Below, piece after piece: positions 44,142 through 56,476 of a stretch of DNA of 64,000 nt (within the stretch, counting starts at the first letter, position 1; every line of letters starts with the position of its first letter). The translations under genes were made by a program, and so were the position numbers. This stretch comes from Primulina eburnea. Lineage: Eukaryota; Streptophyta; Magnoliopsida; Lamiales; Gesneriaceae. The stretch spans positions 21,605,545 through 21,669,544 of the forward strand of contig NC_133108.1 in NCBI RefSeq assembly GCF_022965805.1, in the 5' to 3' direction. Under the pieces are notes generated by a model. The model worked only from the letters and a program-made list of their open reading frames with translations. It had not been told where the DNA came from and ran no database searches.

Positions 44142-45627
44142 ACGGGTCCAGGTAGGCACTGGAATTTCATATTTTTGAAGGAAAACGAACACAGACTCCG
44201 TGTAGGGGTCCGGGTAGGCACTGGACTTGCAAACTCACGAAAATTCACCAACTTATTCATTCACCCTTTCAATCCAAGCCTAAGGACCTTGAACCAACAC
44301 TTCAAGACTCATCCTAGGATGTTATTACATTGATTCAGACCCATACAAACACCCCGAACGTTCTCAAACATCGACAAGTAACTTCAATACGACAATAACT
44401 CGCATTTCGGCATCGTTTCGCTTCCTACGACTTCTATTGCATCCCAATCCAATCCCGACCCAAACGAACCACAAAATAACACCTAAATACATCTCATAAC
44501 ATATCTAAATGCAGTAGCACAAGCCCGTCGATGCCCAACAAAGCCTGCAACAAATAACTTCAAGATCATATCACTAACATAATTTTCAGGAAACGCAATT
44601 TGAGCAGTCCCACGAAAACGTTCATAACTCACTCAATTTTTATCCAAATATTTCGAATTTTATAACAAATCGTAGGTATAAAAAAGTTCTACAATTTTCA
44701 TGTTGAACGTTTTCTCAAAATCACGACCGAAAAGTCGAAGTTTTAAAAATGATAGCAAAAACGAGTTTTCAGATCTAAAATTATCTCAAAACTGACCTGA
44801 ACCGTTTTCCGCTCAAACGACGAACGTTACACATATATTTTTACCCATAAACAGCGAAACACATAATATGACATGATTGATGCAGCAAAAGAAAGATTAT
44901 ACGTGCCTTTTGATGATAAACTTTACCAACACGGCGATACCGAAGCGGAGAAAGAAGCGAGGTTGATCCGGGACGATGGTGGCTGGATTATCTGCAATAA
45001 AATCGCCGAAAACTTTCTGGAAAATAGTGGGGAAGGGGGCGGCTGCTTGTTCTCTCAAGAACCCTAAGTTTTCTTTCTTTAAAAATCTGAAAATGAATGT
45101 GTGTGTTGTGTGTTTTAGTGTGTGTAAAAACGTGTAAGTGTGTGAGAGTGTGTGTACATGTGTGTGGGTTTTTTATTAGGAGAAATTAGTGCTAATTTAA
45201 TTGATAAAATAATAATAAAGGTTAACCCACACTAATTTTAACAAGACTCTAAAATTAAAATAACACCCACCAAAATACTAATTTTTAAAAGTTTTAAACT
45301 CTTAAAGTTACCAACTAAATGATTTAGGCTCAAAGATGCTAAAACTAAATAAATCATTAAATTGCCACATCCTCAACTTAAAATAAATTACCACACTTTC
45401 AAATTGCCAAAAATCGTCACCGGTCTTTTCCTCTATCCCGCCTCGACTAATCGCCTGAAACATGAAACTCGAAAAACATTTTAAAGTGCATCTCATAAAC
45501 TCGAATAATTTAAAATAATGCATTTACATAAATCATTCATGGCTTAAAACTCATTTTAAAATTAGTTAAATGATTTAATAATTAAATAACTGCATGGGTT
45601 ATACGTGTACTGAATTTGGGCACTACA

Positions 45628-46096
45628 GTTCTATATTGAAGTAAACATTTCAATTAACTCTATTTCTTGGGTATTGGATACCAGCTGTGGCTCACATCTC
45701 TATAATGATTTGCAGGCGATGGGAAGAAGTAGGAGGCTCAGGGAAGGTGAGACCTTTTTGAGGATGGGCAATGGAGCAAGGGTTGCTGCTAAGGCCGTAG
45801 GAGATGTTTGCTTGTATTTGAACAATGATTTTAAGTTAGTGTTAAGAGATTTTTTGTTTGTACCTGAATTGGTGAAAAACATTATTTCCATTTCTTTGCT
45901 TGATAAAGATGGATTTTCTTGTTTATTTAGAAAATGTGTTTGCAAAATTTACAAGAATGAATGTTTAATTGGTACTGAAGAACTTGTAAACGATTTCTAC
46001 ACCTTAAAATTGAAAGATATTTCACTTAACAATGTCCAAGCAATAACAACAACAAACAAGCGAAAACAAGATACTCTAAATTCGGCACAATTATAG
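45628..46096 (+). pseudogene. Protease and GAG-pre-integrase, element 3
   Basis: It begins SWVLDTSCGSHLYNDLQ, with the copia active site DTGCGSH here reading DTSCGSH. The sequence continues through VLRDFLFVPELVKNIIS to the TAG at 46094, which stands where the HARLGHI block usually has Trp before it (TGG to TAG likely). Confidence 0.85.
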
Positions 46097-46951
46097 CATG
46101 CTCGATTAAGACATATTTCCCGAAGAAGGATGAACAAGCTAGTGGGAGTAGGCATGTTTGATATGTCTGATATTAATGCTCTCACGACTTGTGAATCCTG
46201 TCTGAAAGGAAAAATGACCAAAATTTCCTTTAAGGGCCATGTGGAGCGAGCCAAAGGGTTATTGGATTTGATCCATACCGATGTGTGCGGTCCGCTTAGC
46301 ATCACCACTAAGCACAGACATGCCTACTTCATCACCTTTACCGATGACTTTTCGAGGTATGGGTATGTGTATTTGATGAAATACAAGTCTGAAGCCTTTG
46401 AAAGGTTCAAAGAATTCAGAAGTGAAGTAGAGAAACATTTGGGACGAAGCATCAAGACACTTCGATCGGATCGAGGTGGTGAGTACTTGAGTGCCGAGTT
46501 CCAAGAGTATCTTAGGGAGAATGGGATTCTCTCGCAGTGGACTCCGCCCGCTACACCACAGTTGAATGGTGTTTCGGAGCGTCGTAACCGGACTTTGATG
46601 GACATAGTTCAGTCTATGATGGGGTTCACGGAGTTGCCGTCATCTTTTTGGGGATATGCGCTTGAGACAGCGGCACTATTGTTGAATAATGTCCATTCAG
46701 AGGGAGTTGACAAGACACCATATGAAATATGGATGGGTAAGCCTCCCAAATATTCTTATCTTAGAATATGGGGGTCTCTTTCTTATTTGAAGAAGGTAGA
46801 GGGAGATAAATTGGATAGTCGATCCATTTTATGTTACTTTGTGGGATATCCAAAGAATTCGGTTGGATACTACTTCTATCATCCCCAAGAAATAAAAGTG
46901 TTTGTTTCTAAGAATGCAACCTTTTTGGAAAAGGAATTTCTATTGGATTGA
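46097..46951 (+). pseudogene. Integrase of copia element 3
   Basis: In frame with the previous piece. CESCLKGKMTK zinc site, catalytic Asp in HTDVCGPL, FTDDFSRYGYVY, second Asp in LRSDRGGEYLS, Glu in GVSERRNRTLMD, then YEIWMGKPP and FVGYPKNSVGYYFY. The TGA at 46949 ends it. All three catalytic acids are kept. Confidence 0.9.
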
Positions 46952-47908
46952 AAAGGGGAGATGATAGAACTCGAAGAGGTTCGAGAGACACCCACAATTA
47001 TAGAACCCACACCCAAAGAGTCGAGAGAGGAGATACAAGATCCTAGAAGATCCGAGAGAGTCTCGAGACCACCTATGAGATATGGTCTGCTTCTTGAAGA
47101 GGGCCATCATGAGCCTAACCCTGGATGTGATCCAAGGACCTTCAAGGAAGCGTTATCTGATACCGATTCATCCAAGTGGCTTGAAGTGATGGAATCTGAG
47201 ATGAATTCCATGCATTCGAACCAAGTGTGGAATCTCGTGGATCCACCTGAGAGAATTTTTCCCATAGGGTGTAAATGGATTTACAAGAGGAAACTTGGGG
47301 CAGATGGGAAGGTATTGACCTTCAAGGCGCGATTGGTGGCAAAAGGATATACTCAAAGACAAGGAGTTGACTTTGAGGAAACCTTTCCTCCAGTTGCAAT
47401 GTTCAAGTCTATAAGGATATTGCTAGCCATAGCTACATGGTATGACTATGAGATATGGCAGATGTATGTCATGACAGCTTTTCTTAATTGAGATATTAGG
47501 GAAGAGATTTACATGTCTCAACCCGAAGGGTTTACATTTGTCGGAAGTGAGCATATGGTATGCAAACTTCAGAGATCTGTTTATTGTCTAAAGCAAGCAT
47601 CTAGGAGTTGGAACCTTAGATTTGATAGTACAATCAAAGAGTTTGGTTTTACTAAGAATCCTGAGGAACCCTGTGTGTATAAGAAGGTCAGTGGGAGTGC
47701 TGTGACATTCCTGGTGCTGTATGTTGATGACATTCTACTCATTGGGAATGATGTAGGAATGTTGCAATCAACTAAGATATGGCTAGCCAGTAAGTTCTCG
47801 ATGCAGGACTTGGGTGAAGCATCTTTTGTATTGGGAATACAGATCTATAGAGATAGAACAAAAAGATTGCTTGGTCTCACCAGTCCACATACATTGATAC
47901 CATTGTGA
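46952..47908 (+). pseudogene. Reverse transcriptase of copia element 3
   Basis: GCKWIYKRKLG, FKARLVAKGYTQRQGVDFEE, then a TGA at 47489 in AFLN-stop-DIREEIYM (GGA to TGA likely), YCLKQASRSW, the active site LYVDDILLIGND and FVLGIQIYRDR. A frameshift near 47880 loses the frame before RNase H. Confidence 0.9.
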
Positions 47909-47949
47909 AGCGGTTCTCGATGGATTAGTCCAAGAGAGGACATCTACCA

Positions 47950-48705
47950 ATGTGTCATGGCGTGTCCCTATCCAAGTCTATGTCTCTCAAGACTAATGTA
48001 GAGATAGCGGCGATGACAAGCATTCCTTATGCATCTGCGATTGGTAGCATCATGTATGGGATGATATCTACACGTTCTGACGTGGCTTTCGCACTAAGTG
48101 TAGTGAGTAGATATCAATCGAACCCTGGTCTTCCACATTGGAAAGCTGTGAAAGACATCTTAAAGTATTTGAGAAGGACCAATAAGTTGTTCTTGGTCTA
48201 TGGGGGTGGGGAACTGAAATTGGAGGGCTATACCGACTCTAGCTTCCAAAGCGATATCGATGACTTGAAGTCAACCTCTGGATTCATATTCATGCTCAAT
48301 GGTGCTGCTGTATCTTGGAAGAGTTCCAAGCAAGACAGTACAGCGGATTCCAACACTGAGGCAGAATATATTGCTGCATCAGCTGCAGAAAAGGAGGCTG
48401 TTTGGATAAGGAATTTCGTCCAAGAGTTGGGCGTCATTCCTAATGGAGTTGCTCTTGTCCCGGTGTTTTGTGACAACACGGGAGCCATTGCTCAAGCAAA
48501 GGAGCCGAGGTCTCATCAGAAGTCCAAACAAGTATTGAGAAAGTACCACATCCTCCAAGAGATCGTGGAAAGAGGAGATGTCTCGATTGACAAAGTCGGC
48601 TCCGCAGATAATGTTGCTGATCCGCTAACTAAGCCTTTACTTGGACCATTGTTCGAGAAGCATTGCGAATCGATGGGTTTGAAGCATATGGGTAGTTGGC
48701 TCTAG
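47950..48705 (+). pseudogene. RNase H of copia element 3
   Basis: Open to its natural end: IMYGMISTRSDVAFALSVVS, GYTDSSFQSDIDDLKSTSGF, NTEAEYIAASAAEKEAVW, VFCDNTGAIAQAKEPR and NVADPLTKPL. The end MGLKHMGSWL is typical for this copia lineage. Catalytic acids are present. Confidence 0.92.
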
Positions 48706-48719
48706 TGCAAGTTGGAGAT

Positions 48720-51016
48720 TGTTAGAGTATGTGCCCGTCGAGAGAAGTGTTGGCCGAGGGTTCATTTTTAAACTCTATGTATGAACAGTCTTTATTTTAA
48801 TAATATTTAAAATTATTGTTTTGGCACTTCTTTATCTGTATACCCATGCTAGTTGCATAGATAAAGTCCTTGAATATACAAATAGTAGAAAGAATATAAG
48901 ATGCTCATATGATGAGTATCATGAAACTCATATTTGGAATACTGTATATTCTAAACAGTTCCTAGTCGATTCAGCCGCCGCTAAGAAGGATATAGGCCAC
49001 TCGAGTTCGAGACTAGTATCTGCGATGTGAGTACCATGTTTCATTGGTAGGGGACATTGTGATGTCCGAGCATGCAGATAGGTGCTCCTGGTAGAGTGCA
49101 CTGAACAACCCTCCAAAAAGGACTTTCCAAGTGGTTCTCACTTATCGAGTGGAAATGTCCTAGTTTATGGTTGTACAGCATTAGTCCTTATGATCCGGGA
49201 CAACATTGAGACTCTATATGCTAGCATTGCACTTTGACTTATTTACCGATTCTCAAGGGTCATCAGGTGGCAAGGTTGGGTGTTCTGTCGAAACATATAG
49301 GAGTCGATGCATTGTAGTCGGGGATTCACCGCTTACCTTCGGGTATGGATATCCTATGTGTGTATGTAGTTTGAAATCTCTGATCAGAGTATGATGGTAA
49401 TTATGAAAGGGGTTTCATAGATTACACCATCGATGCAACTACGACATGACACATAGTATCGATTCATTGACAACTCTCGATATACCAATGGTTGTCAAAT
49501 CGGTCGGGATATATGATTTGAAGGGACCGTACTGTACGCTAACCATAATTGAATAGTTCTTGCAGGCACTATCATTTGATACCTAGGGAATCATGTAAGC
49601 GATCGCTGCTAGGCGTTTAACATGATTGGTTGGGTACTATCAGACTTGAGTTCTGACGTACTTATTATCAAAGAGTTGATAATTAAGAATGGAGCAATTG
49701 GGGTATGCTCGTATAAGGACATGTTTAGTCCGAATCACATGGAGATGTGAACCACGGGTAGTTTTATCAATGAACCATTGAGGGCCGCACAAGTACTAGC
49801 TTTCTAGATCCCGTAGAGAAGTAAAATAGTTCAATGTGTTGAACGGCTTATAAATGAGTTTATAAGCGTAAAGAAAAATAGAAGTGTGACTTCTATGAGG
49901 GAAATGTAACTTTTAATTTATGGAATTGTTCCTAAATTAAAAGTTGGCCAAATAAATAATGTATTTGAAAATTGTGATTTTCATAAACATTATTATGTAC
50001 TAAATTAAATTAATTCAAGTGTTGAATTAATTAAACATTAGTAGGCCTAGTAGAGTCCAAATAATTAAATTAATTCAAGTATTGAATTAATTAAATCATA
50101 TTGGGTCTTGTAGAGCCCAATAGTAAAATAATTATTCAACTAGTGACTTGAGTAAATTCAAGTAATGTTTAATTAATCTCAAATTTGTCCTAAATTAAAA
50201 GTTGGCCAAATAAATAATGTATTTGAAAATTGTGATTTTCATAAACATTATTATGTACTAAATTAAATTAATTCAAGTGTTGAGTTAATTAAACATTAGT
50301 AGGCCTACTAGAGTCCAAATAATTAAATTAATTCAAGTATTGAATTAATTAAATCATATTGGGTCTTGTAGAGCCCAATAGTAAAATAATTATTCAACTA
50401 GTGACTTGAGTAAATTCAAGTAATGTTTAATTAGTCTCAAATTTGTTTGAGATAATTAAATTAAGTCCATGGATTTTTAATTGTTGAAAATCAAATAACA
50501 TTGCATGCATAGGAGGTGAAGGGTTGGATATTACTTTTTCAATCTCTAAGGCTTGGCATGCTAAAAGTGTTTTAGCTTTTTACACTACCAAGACTAGTCT
50601 CCCTCCTCTTCATTCTAACTCACTTTGGCCGAAATTTTGAAGGGGTTTTTCTTCAATTTTTCTCTCAATTTTCTTCTTCAAGAGTTGAGGAAAGAAATCA
50701 CTTCTCAAAGAAAAATCTTCTTATTTTTCTAGTGCAAAGTAAGAAGGGTTCTAGCTAGCAAGTGGTGGGCCTAATTTGAAGCAGAAGAGCTTGTAGAAGG
50801 TCATCCCATCAAGAGCTAAGGTGTTTACACCTTAGTTGGAGCCATCATCAATCCATTGTGATTGATAGGTAAATTTCATAACACCCTATGAATGTCATAG
50901 TTTGTGTTTTTTTTATATGTTACATGCTAGTACAAGAGATGCTCGAATTTTCTTGTAAAAATCGAAATTTTTGAATTTCCGTTGCGCATTCGGGCACCTA
51001 AAATCGATCCCTTTCA
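48720..51016 (+). repeat. 3' LTR of copia element 3
   Basis: 2297 bp, TGTTAGAGTATGTGCCCG...CGATCCCTTTCA. The first part is a widespread plant copia LTR. A 258-bp tandem duplication lies in the middle. Small ORFs in it are not genes. No 5' partner remains in the window, so age and target duplication cannot be judged. Confidence 0.88.
49930..50445 (+). repeat. 258-bp tandem duplication in the element 3 LTR
   Basis: 49930-50187 and 50188-50445 differ at only about three bases. Each unit also contains two smaller near-repeats of AATTCAAGT.TTGAATTAATT. Confidence 0.93.
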
Positions 51017-53093
51017 GCATCATGATAGAAAACAAGCTGGAACCATGGGCAAGAAAGCAGAAGTAAGGGCCGTGAGTTTCTCTTTGAATTTTATGTGCTG
51101 TTGTGGTTCAAGTTGCACGGTGGCTTTGCATGGGGCTTAGGGGTTCGAGCAGGTCTGGGGCTTGGGTCCTAGGGGACGTGGGTCAGGGTCAGGAAGGGTC
51201 CTAGCATGGCTAGGACTCCTTGGTTGTAGCCTAGGAGGAGTCCTTTAAAGCAAGGACTCCTCGCGCGCTAGGGAATTAGACATCAGCCAAGGGGGCTTGC
51301 TGCTGGGGGCAAGGTGGTTCGGGTATGGGACAGGTCTAGGGTCAGTAAGGGTCATGGGTGCTCAATGGTTAAGGGCTGGTAGTGTCCCAAGGAAGCTAGG
51401 AAACCTATTACACTTAAGACACTAACACAGACACACATGCATGAAATTGGGTCAAGTTCAGTAGGCTTTTTGAGCGGGTTAGGGTCATGTTCTTTCGGAT
51501 GGGCTTGGTCAGTTGGGTCCCTAGGAGGGTTGGCTAGGGTTTGGCTCAAGGTGGCTCGGGCGTGGCTCGAGTAAATTGAGAGATGGCTCGGTGTTTTCGA
51601 TAAGGTGTCAAAAACGAAAATAATTAAGCTAAAATTAAATCCAAGGGTCCACGGGGTTGGATCATGACTTGGAAGGGTATAGTAAATCATAAAAAGGTTA
51701 TGTTAAAATTTTGGGATCAAAATAACGAGTTTTGGATTTATTCGAGATTTTATCGCCTCACGAAACGCTAATTAACGAGTTAATTAAAACGCCTATTTTT
51801 AGGCTTTATAAAATTATGAAAAATTATATTTAAGCTTAAATAATTATTATAAGTCTAACTTTTAAATTTGGGAATTTTATATTAAGTTTTGGTTTAATTC
51901 GGGATTAAAACGCATTAATACGTCTTATTTAAAAATTAAAGTAAAAGTCCTCGATTTAACCTAAATAAAAATATGAGAAAATTCATGTAAGCTTAAATAA
52001 TTATTTGGGACATGTTAGAGTCAATGAAATTAAGAAAATGTCAAAAACGGGAAATTTTACGTCTAAGGGTAAAACAGTCGTTTTACACCTAGAAATTAGT
52101 AAACATCATGGCAGTGTCCTAAATGCTGTTTTATATGCTAATATGATTATTTGGAATGTTTTTGAATTTTTATATGGTCAAATGTGATTTTAAATGTTCA
52201 TGGATATGTATATGTTAAAATGCTATTTTTAAAACGTTTATTGATTTTATAGTTTAATTATGGACATTTAAAAGACATGTTGCATGCTTGGTTTAAAATA
52301 AAAATGTTACATGCATGTTTAAATTTTAAAAAGTGATGATAATATGAAACGTTGAAGGAAGTGAAGTAATTGTGACTAATACGATGATATGTTGGAGATA
52401 TCGTGAGGGTTATGGTCCCAGTGGGAGCCCGACGATCGTGTTTCCTTGGATACGGATATGAATATGTATATGTATACGATGATATGTTAATACGTAAGGT
52501 CAAGGCCAGTTGACCGTTGAGAGTGTTTCCGGTGTCCCTGCCGCCCAGTACGGTGATTACATGTAGATGGATCCATCGCCCAACACGTAGACGTAGATGA
52601 ACACGAAAGTCACAATTAAAACGATCTGAATTCAACGAAAGGAAAAAGAAATACGTATATGTTGATGAAAATATGAATATGAATATGTTGAGGATGATAT
52701 GAATATGTTTACGAAAATGTTTATGAAAAAGGATCATGAAAATGTTTTTAAAGTTTATACGTCATGAAAATGTTTAGGAAAATGTTCGTGTTTGAAGTTT
52801 ATGCATCTTCATGAAAACGATATTTTAAGTAAAAGTATTTTTCATTGTTATATGTTAATTGTATTACATATTACGTATTATCAAAAATATGACGTGCTGA
52901 GTCTTTAGACTCACTAGGTGTGATTGATGCAGATGATATTGATTATGAATATGATAATGGAGGTCTTGATGGTTGACTTTGCTGGACTGAAGGTGCACAT
53001 AACTCGATGACCGACGCTAGTTTTCCGCACTAGTTATGATTTATGATTTTAAGTAATGTTAAATATATTTTTACGCCTTTTATTTATACCAAC
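51017..53093 (+). repeat. Gypsy-type LTR piece (5' truncated)
   Basis: Follows the later part of the Gypsy-2 LTRs: a G-rich GGCTAGG/GGCTCGG stretch (51110-51600), AAAACAGTC.TTTTACAC near 52070, and the conserved GAGTCTTTAGACTCACTAGG block (52899-52918). A CATGAAAATG-rich stretch lies at 52660-52830. Its start is cut by copia element 3 and its end by Cassandra. No gene is seen. Confidence 0.65.
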
Positions 53094-53959
53094 TGTGACG
53101 CCCCAGATTTGACGACTGTCCTTACTGTACCAAGACGAGTCTTTCCAGCGTGCTTATGTCCTCACTCACACGCACCCTGGGAAACTTACCAGGAGGTCAC
53201 CCATCCCAAAATTGCTCCAAGTCAAGCACACTTAACATTGGAGTTCTTATGTTATGAGCTACCGAAAAGAAGATGCACCTTCTTGATATGAGTAGTACAT
53301 ATCAAATGTTTTAAGCCCTCTTCAACTGTATAGTCTATTACATTGAACAATCTCGTAATCCCTCTCATTCCGGTGTAGGATCGGTTCATCCATGTTCCCT
53401 CCGCCTAGAAGCCTGCCAGGAGCCGCTCATTGTCCGTAGAACCTCATGGCACCGGCGATCACCCCCCGCCCTCTTCGACCCCGGGCCTCACATTGCCACC
53501 AGCTTCCGCTTGGTTCGTCCCCGAACCACACCGTACTAAGATAGATCGGCTCTGATACCAACTGTAATGCCTCATATTCGACGACTGTCCTCACTGTACC
53601 AAGATGAGTCTTTCCAGCGTGCTTATGTCCTCACTCACACGCACACTAGGAAACTTTTCAGGGGGTCACCCATCTCAAAATTGCCCCAAGTCAAGCACGC
53701 TTAACTTTGGAGTTCTTATGTGATAGTTACCGAAAAGAAGATGCACTTTCTTGATATGAGTAGTACCTATCAAATCTTTTAAGCCCTCTTCAACTGCACA
53801 GTCTCATACCTGAATAGTTTCCGAATCCCTCTCCTTCTGTTGTAAGATCGGTTCATCCATGTTTTCTCCGCATAGAAGTCTGTCAGGAGCCGCTCATTGT
53901 CCGTACAAACTCATGGCACCGACGATCACTCCCCGCTCTCTTCAGCCCCGGGCCTCACA
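53094..53959 (-). mobile_element. Cassandra-type TRIM retrotransposon
   Basis: Two direct repeats, 53094-53492 (399 bp) and 53563-53959 (397 bp), TGTGACGCC / TGTAATGCC...GGCCTCACA, are separated by only 70 bp. The minus-strand PBS TGGTATCAGAGCC lies at 53548-53560. Both LTRs carry a 5S-rRNA-derived block on the minus strand (53190-53250, and about 53659-53722) with AGAACTCCAA.GTTAAG, GTGCTTG and GATGGGTGACC. No protein is encoded, as expected for a TRIM. The left neighbour TTTATACCAAC resembles a decayed second PBS, so a longer LTR chain may have existed. No clear target duplication. Confidence 0.93.
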
Positions 53960-54560
53960 GTTCCTCTTGCAGACCTTCTGCCTGGTGCTCAAAACTATTC
54001 GGGTGATTACCTACCAATATATTTACCGAATAATTTAACAACCAATCAATATATTTATCTCATTTACTAATTTTATTTGACATAAATAATTATTTTATTT
54101 TATAAAATTAATAATCATTTTAATTAAGTCAAATTACTGCAGGGCTACACAAATAAATTACAACAATATATAAAATAAATATATATAACTACAAGAATTA
54201 ATATAACACAGTAACAATTATAAATTTAACAAGTTATACAAGATTCAATCTAATTAAAATACATTATAAATTAACAAGTTATAGAAAATATTTAATATAA
54301 CATTGTATCGAATAATTAGAATTATAGCATTAAAAAAGTTTGGTAATAATTGATGACTGAAATTATGATTAAAAATACTAAAAATAAATACGAAATCATA
54401 TAATTAAAAAATTATAACAAAAGTTAAAAATATAAGTTACCTTTAATTAAAGCACACACATCATAGAATGACAGTGAATAAAAACGAGAGGGAGAAAAAT
54501 TATGTGTGGAAGGAAGAGAGAGAAATATGAACGAGATAGGAAGAAAATAAAAGATAATGA
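53960..54560. other. AT-rich spacer, nothing recognised
   Basis: No ORF, no repeat family recognised. A purine-rich run (AGAGGGAGAAAA and GGAAGAGAGAGAAA) lies at 54485-54550. Confidence 0.5.
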
Positions 54561-54561
54561 C

Positions 54562-54710
54562 AAAAACTTGTGGGATTTTTATTTGGATAATACATGAAAA
54601 ATATTACTTTTTATACTAAGAGTATTACTTTTTATTGTGAATATGGGTAAGGTTGACCCATCTCACAGATTGTGATCCGTGATACGATCTCACATGAGAC
54701 CTACTCAAAG
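54562..54710. mobile_element. MITE-like repeat, partial copy
   Basis: Shares TATTACTTTTTAT.CTAAGAG, TATTGTGAATATGGGTA and GTTGACCC.TCTCACAG with the fuller copy at 54851-55025, but lacks most of the left inverted repeat (a deletion after ACTTGTG). Confidence 0.7.
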
Positions 54711-54850
54711 ATAATATACACAAACATATATATAAACACACACATATATATATATATCTCACGCCCCTGCAAGAGGCGAGAGTGGAAGCACCACGGAATT
54801 CTTTTAAAGTTTCAATTGTATTTTTCCAATAATTTGATAAACGACCAAAA

Positions 54851-55025
54851 CTTGTGTGAGACGGTCTTACGGGTCGTATTTGTGAGACGGATCTCTTATT
54901 TGGGTCACCCATGAAAAAGTATTACTTTTTATTCTAAGAGTATTATTTTTTATTGTGAATATGGGTAGGGTTGACCCGTCTCACAGATTATGATCCGTGA
55001 GACGGTATCACATGAGACTCACTCT
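54851..55025. mobile_element. MITE-like repeat, fuller copy
   Basis: About 175 bp with imperfect terminal inverted repeats: GTGTGAGACGGTCTTACGGG at the left, and at the right the reverse complement of GTGATACCGTCTCACGGATC. The GAGACGGTCTCAC-type ends and the poly-T/AATAC middle are familiar to me from Lamiales sequences. No coding capacity; superfamily not assigned. Confidence 0.75.
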
Positions 55026-55702
55026 TGATAAACAACTCAAAATCACAGTAATTTGATAATATAAAAATAAAAGAACGATATTTTAATTAAAAAAAACAGT
55101 AGAAAAACATCTCAGATACACTTAAATGCAAGGGCCTTGAATTCAGGAGTTGACTTCTATATTCCAAAAAACACACACACACACACAAAAAGGACTCTGA
55201 AGACATAGTGAAGAGCGCCAATGATGGTATCGTCGGCGTCAACGCACAACTGAACTCCAAAGGGAATTTTCTTATATATTAATGAGAGGTGCATAGTGAA
55301 GAGCGTTGAAATTCAGTGCCACTCGCTACCTTATTTTCAACAACATAATTGAGAGCACCTAAGATGCATTGGATAAGTACGTACCTTTTCTTGTTTAATA
55401 TAACTACAAAATTTAGGTGTTTTTAAAATTGCATACTTTGTAGTCTAAATAAGTGAAAATTTGTGTGTAATATGTGAAGTATAATGATCACCCCAAATTT
55501 CTAACGAAAAAAATAGTCTAATGCAAAATTTTAATTTCTTAGGAGGTTATTTTAAGGGAAAATTAAAATTAAATCTCCAAACCCAAACTTAATTGTTTCC
55601 TAAGTCCCTAAACCTACAAAACTTTGCTTAAAATCCCTCAAAATGAAAAAAATTGACAAAAACACTCTTATATATTAGAATGATCGAATTTCTGGGCGAA
55701 AA
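55026..55702. other. Spacer and possible viral leader
   Basis: AT-rich. An (AC)8 run at 55171-55186. GAAGAGCGCCAATGATG and GAAGAGCGTTGAAATTC at 55212 and 55300 are near-repeats. The part just before the viral PBS at 55703 may be the viral intergenic region, but I see no clear promoter. Confidence 0.4.
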
Positions 55703-55715
55703 TGGTATTAGAGCC
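55703..55715 (+). promoter_or_regulatory. Viral primer site relic
   Basis: TGGTATTAGAGCC, one change from the TGGTATCAGAGCC expected for tRNA-Met priming of caulimovirids. Confidence 0.6.
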
Positions 55716-55927
55716 TAGATAAAATTATTTCAAACATACAAATTTATTATTACTCAGTAATTAAATGATTGAGGAGGACAATTTTCTCAAATTACATGAA
55801 TCCGAACACAGGTTCGAGATTATTTCTTTACATGAAATATTCCAAAAAATTGGAATATTTGAAACAGGAAAAATTTAACCAATGTTAGATATCAAAAAAG
55901 AACTTATCAGAGTCCTAATGTAAACTT

Positions 55928-56251
55928 ATGATTCAAAATAAAATACTCTTAGAAATAGTATCAGATTCCTCTAAACTCTCTGGAGATCTTAGAGAAATTC
56001 AGAAGACAGTACAAAATTATGGCAATATGTTATATTATGTACCGCAAAATGTGGAGAAAATCTTTGAAAACCAGGAAGAAATTCTTGGAATATTAAAGGA
56101 TATTCGAACAAGATTTCAAACCCTAGAACAACAACCAAGTTCTAGTAAGAGAACTTCAGAAGGAAGGCTACCGCCATCCTTTGGTACTGATCCCTTACTA
56201 CATCAACGAGGGAAGGCCGAAATAATGCCAAAACCTTTAATCGAAGAATAA
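55928..56251 (+). pseudogene. N-terminal coiled-coil region of viral ORF
   Basis: 107 codons from an ATG, with heptad-like Ile/Leu spacing (NVEKIFENQEEILGILKDIR) and a Ser/Pro-rich end. Similar coiled-coil proteins precede the capsid in caulimovirids. The frame ends in a stop before the capsid region, with recognisable acidic wording continuing to about 56400 in other frames. Confidence 0.55.
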
Positions 56252-56476
56252 AAAATGATCAATTTAATCAAATTTGTCTCGAAAAAGAAATTAATCTGAT
56301 GACAACTTTAGAAATGATTGGTCTCGAGGATCTCCAAGAACTTGTAGAATCATTTGCAAACCTCAAGGCCGTAGATCTGAAGATTAACACAACATGAGGT
56401 GAACTACCCTCCATAACATGGTCATCTTCTCAGGAACCACCAAGGGAAAGTGTAGGATCTTAAAATATAAATATGA

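Larger units (their letters stand above)
42879..45627 (-). repeat. Gypsy-type LTR in reverse orientation
   Basis: On the minus strand it begins TGTAGTGCCCAAATTC at 45627 and runs to a cut at 42879 just after the conserved GAGTCTGTAGACTCACTAG block (42922-42940). A 15-bp perfect hairpin (44110-44141) and a hAT-like MITE (43224-43558) lie inside. The small plus-strand ORF at 44873-45067 is not recognisable and I do not support it as a gene. The LTR is a solo or truncated copy: it has no PBS. Confidence 0.7.
45628..48719 (+). mobile_element. Ty1/copia element 3, pol region
   Basis: Protease, integrase, RT and RNase H in order on the plus strand, followed by a polypurine stretch (AAGTTGGAGAT) and the 3' LTR. 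Gag and the 5' LTR are missing: the sequence starts inside the protease at the border with the reversed LTR. From 45674 to 47908 it is one reading frame with only three stops, then one frameshift, so decay is mild. Confidence 0.93.

Noticed and set aside
44873..45067. Plus-strand ORF of 64 codons
   Set aside because: Lies in a reversed LTR, has no recognisable domain and no support from the other LTR copies.
51352..51690. Minus-strand ORF of 112 codons
   Set aside because: LTR interior; the reverse of GGCTAGG-rich sequence, no domain.
52258..52737. Minus-strand ORF of 159 codons
   Set aside because: Made of the reverse of CATGAAAATG/ATGAATATG repeats in an LTR; Tyr/Thr/Phe-rich low complexity, no homologous ORF in sister LTRs.
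53160..53260. 5S rRNA gene on the minus strand
   Set aside because: Only part of 5S is present, it is diverged, and it is repeated in a second copy inside paired LTRs with a PBS between them: Cassandra, not an rRNA locus.
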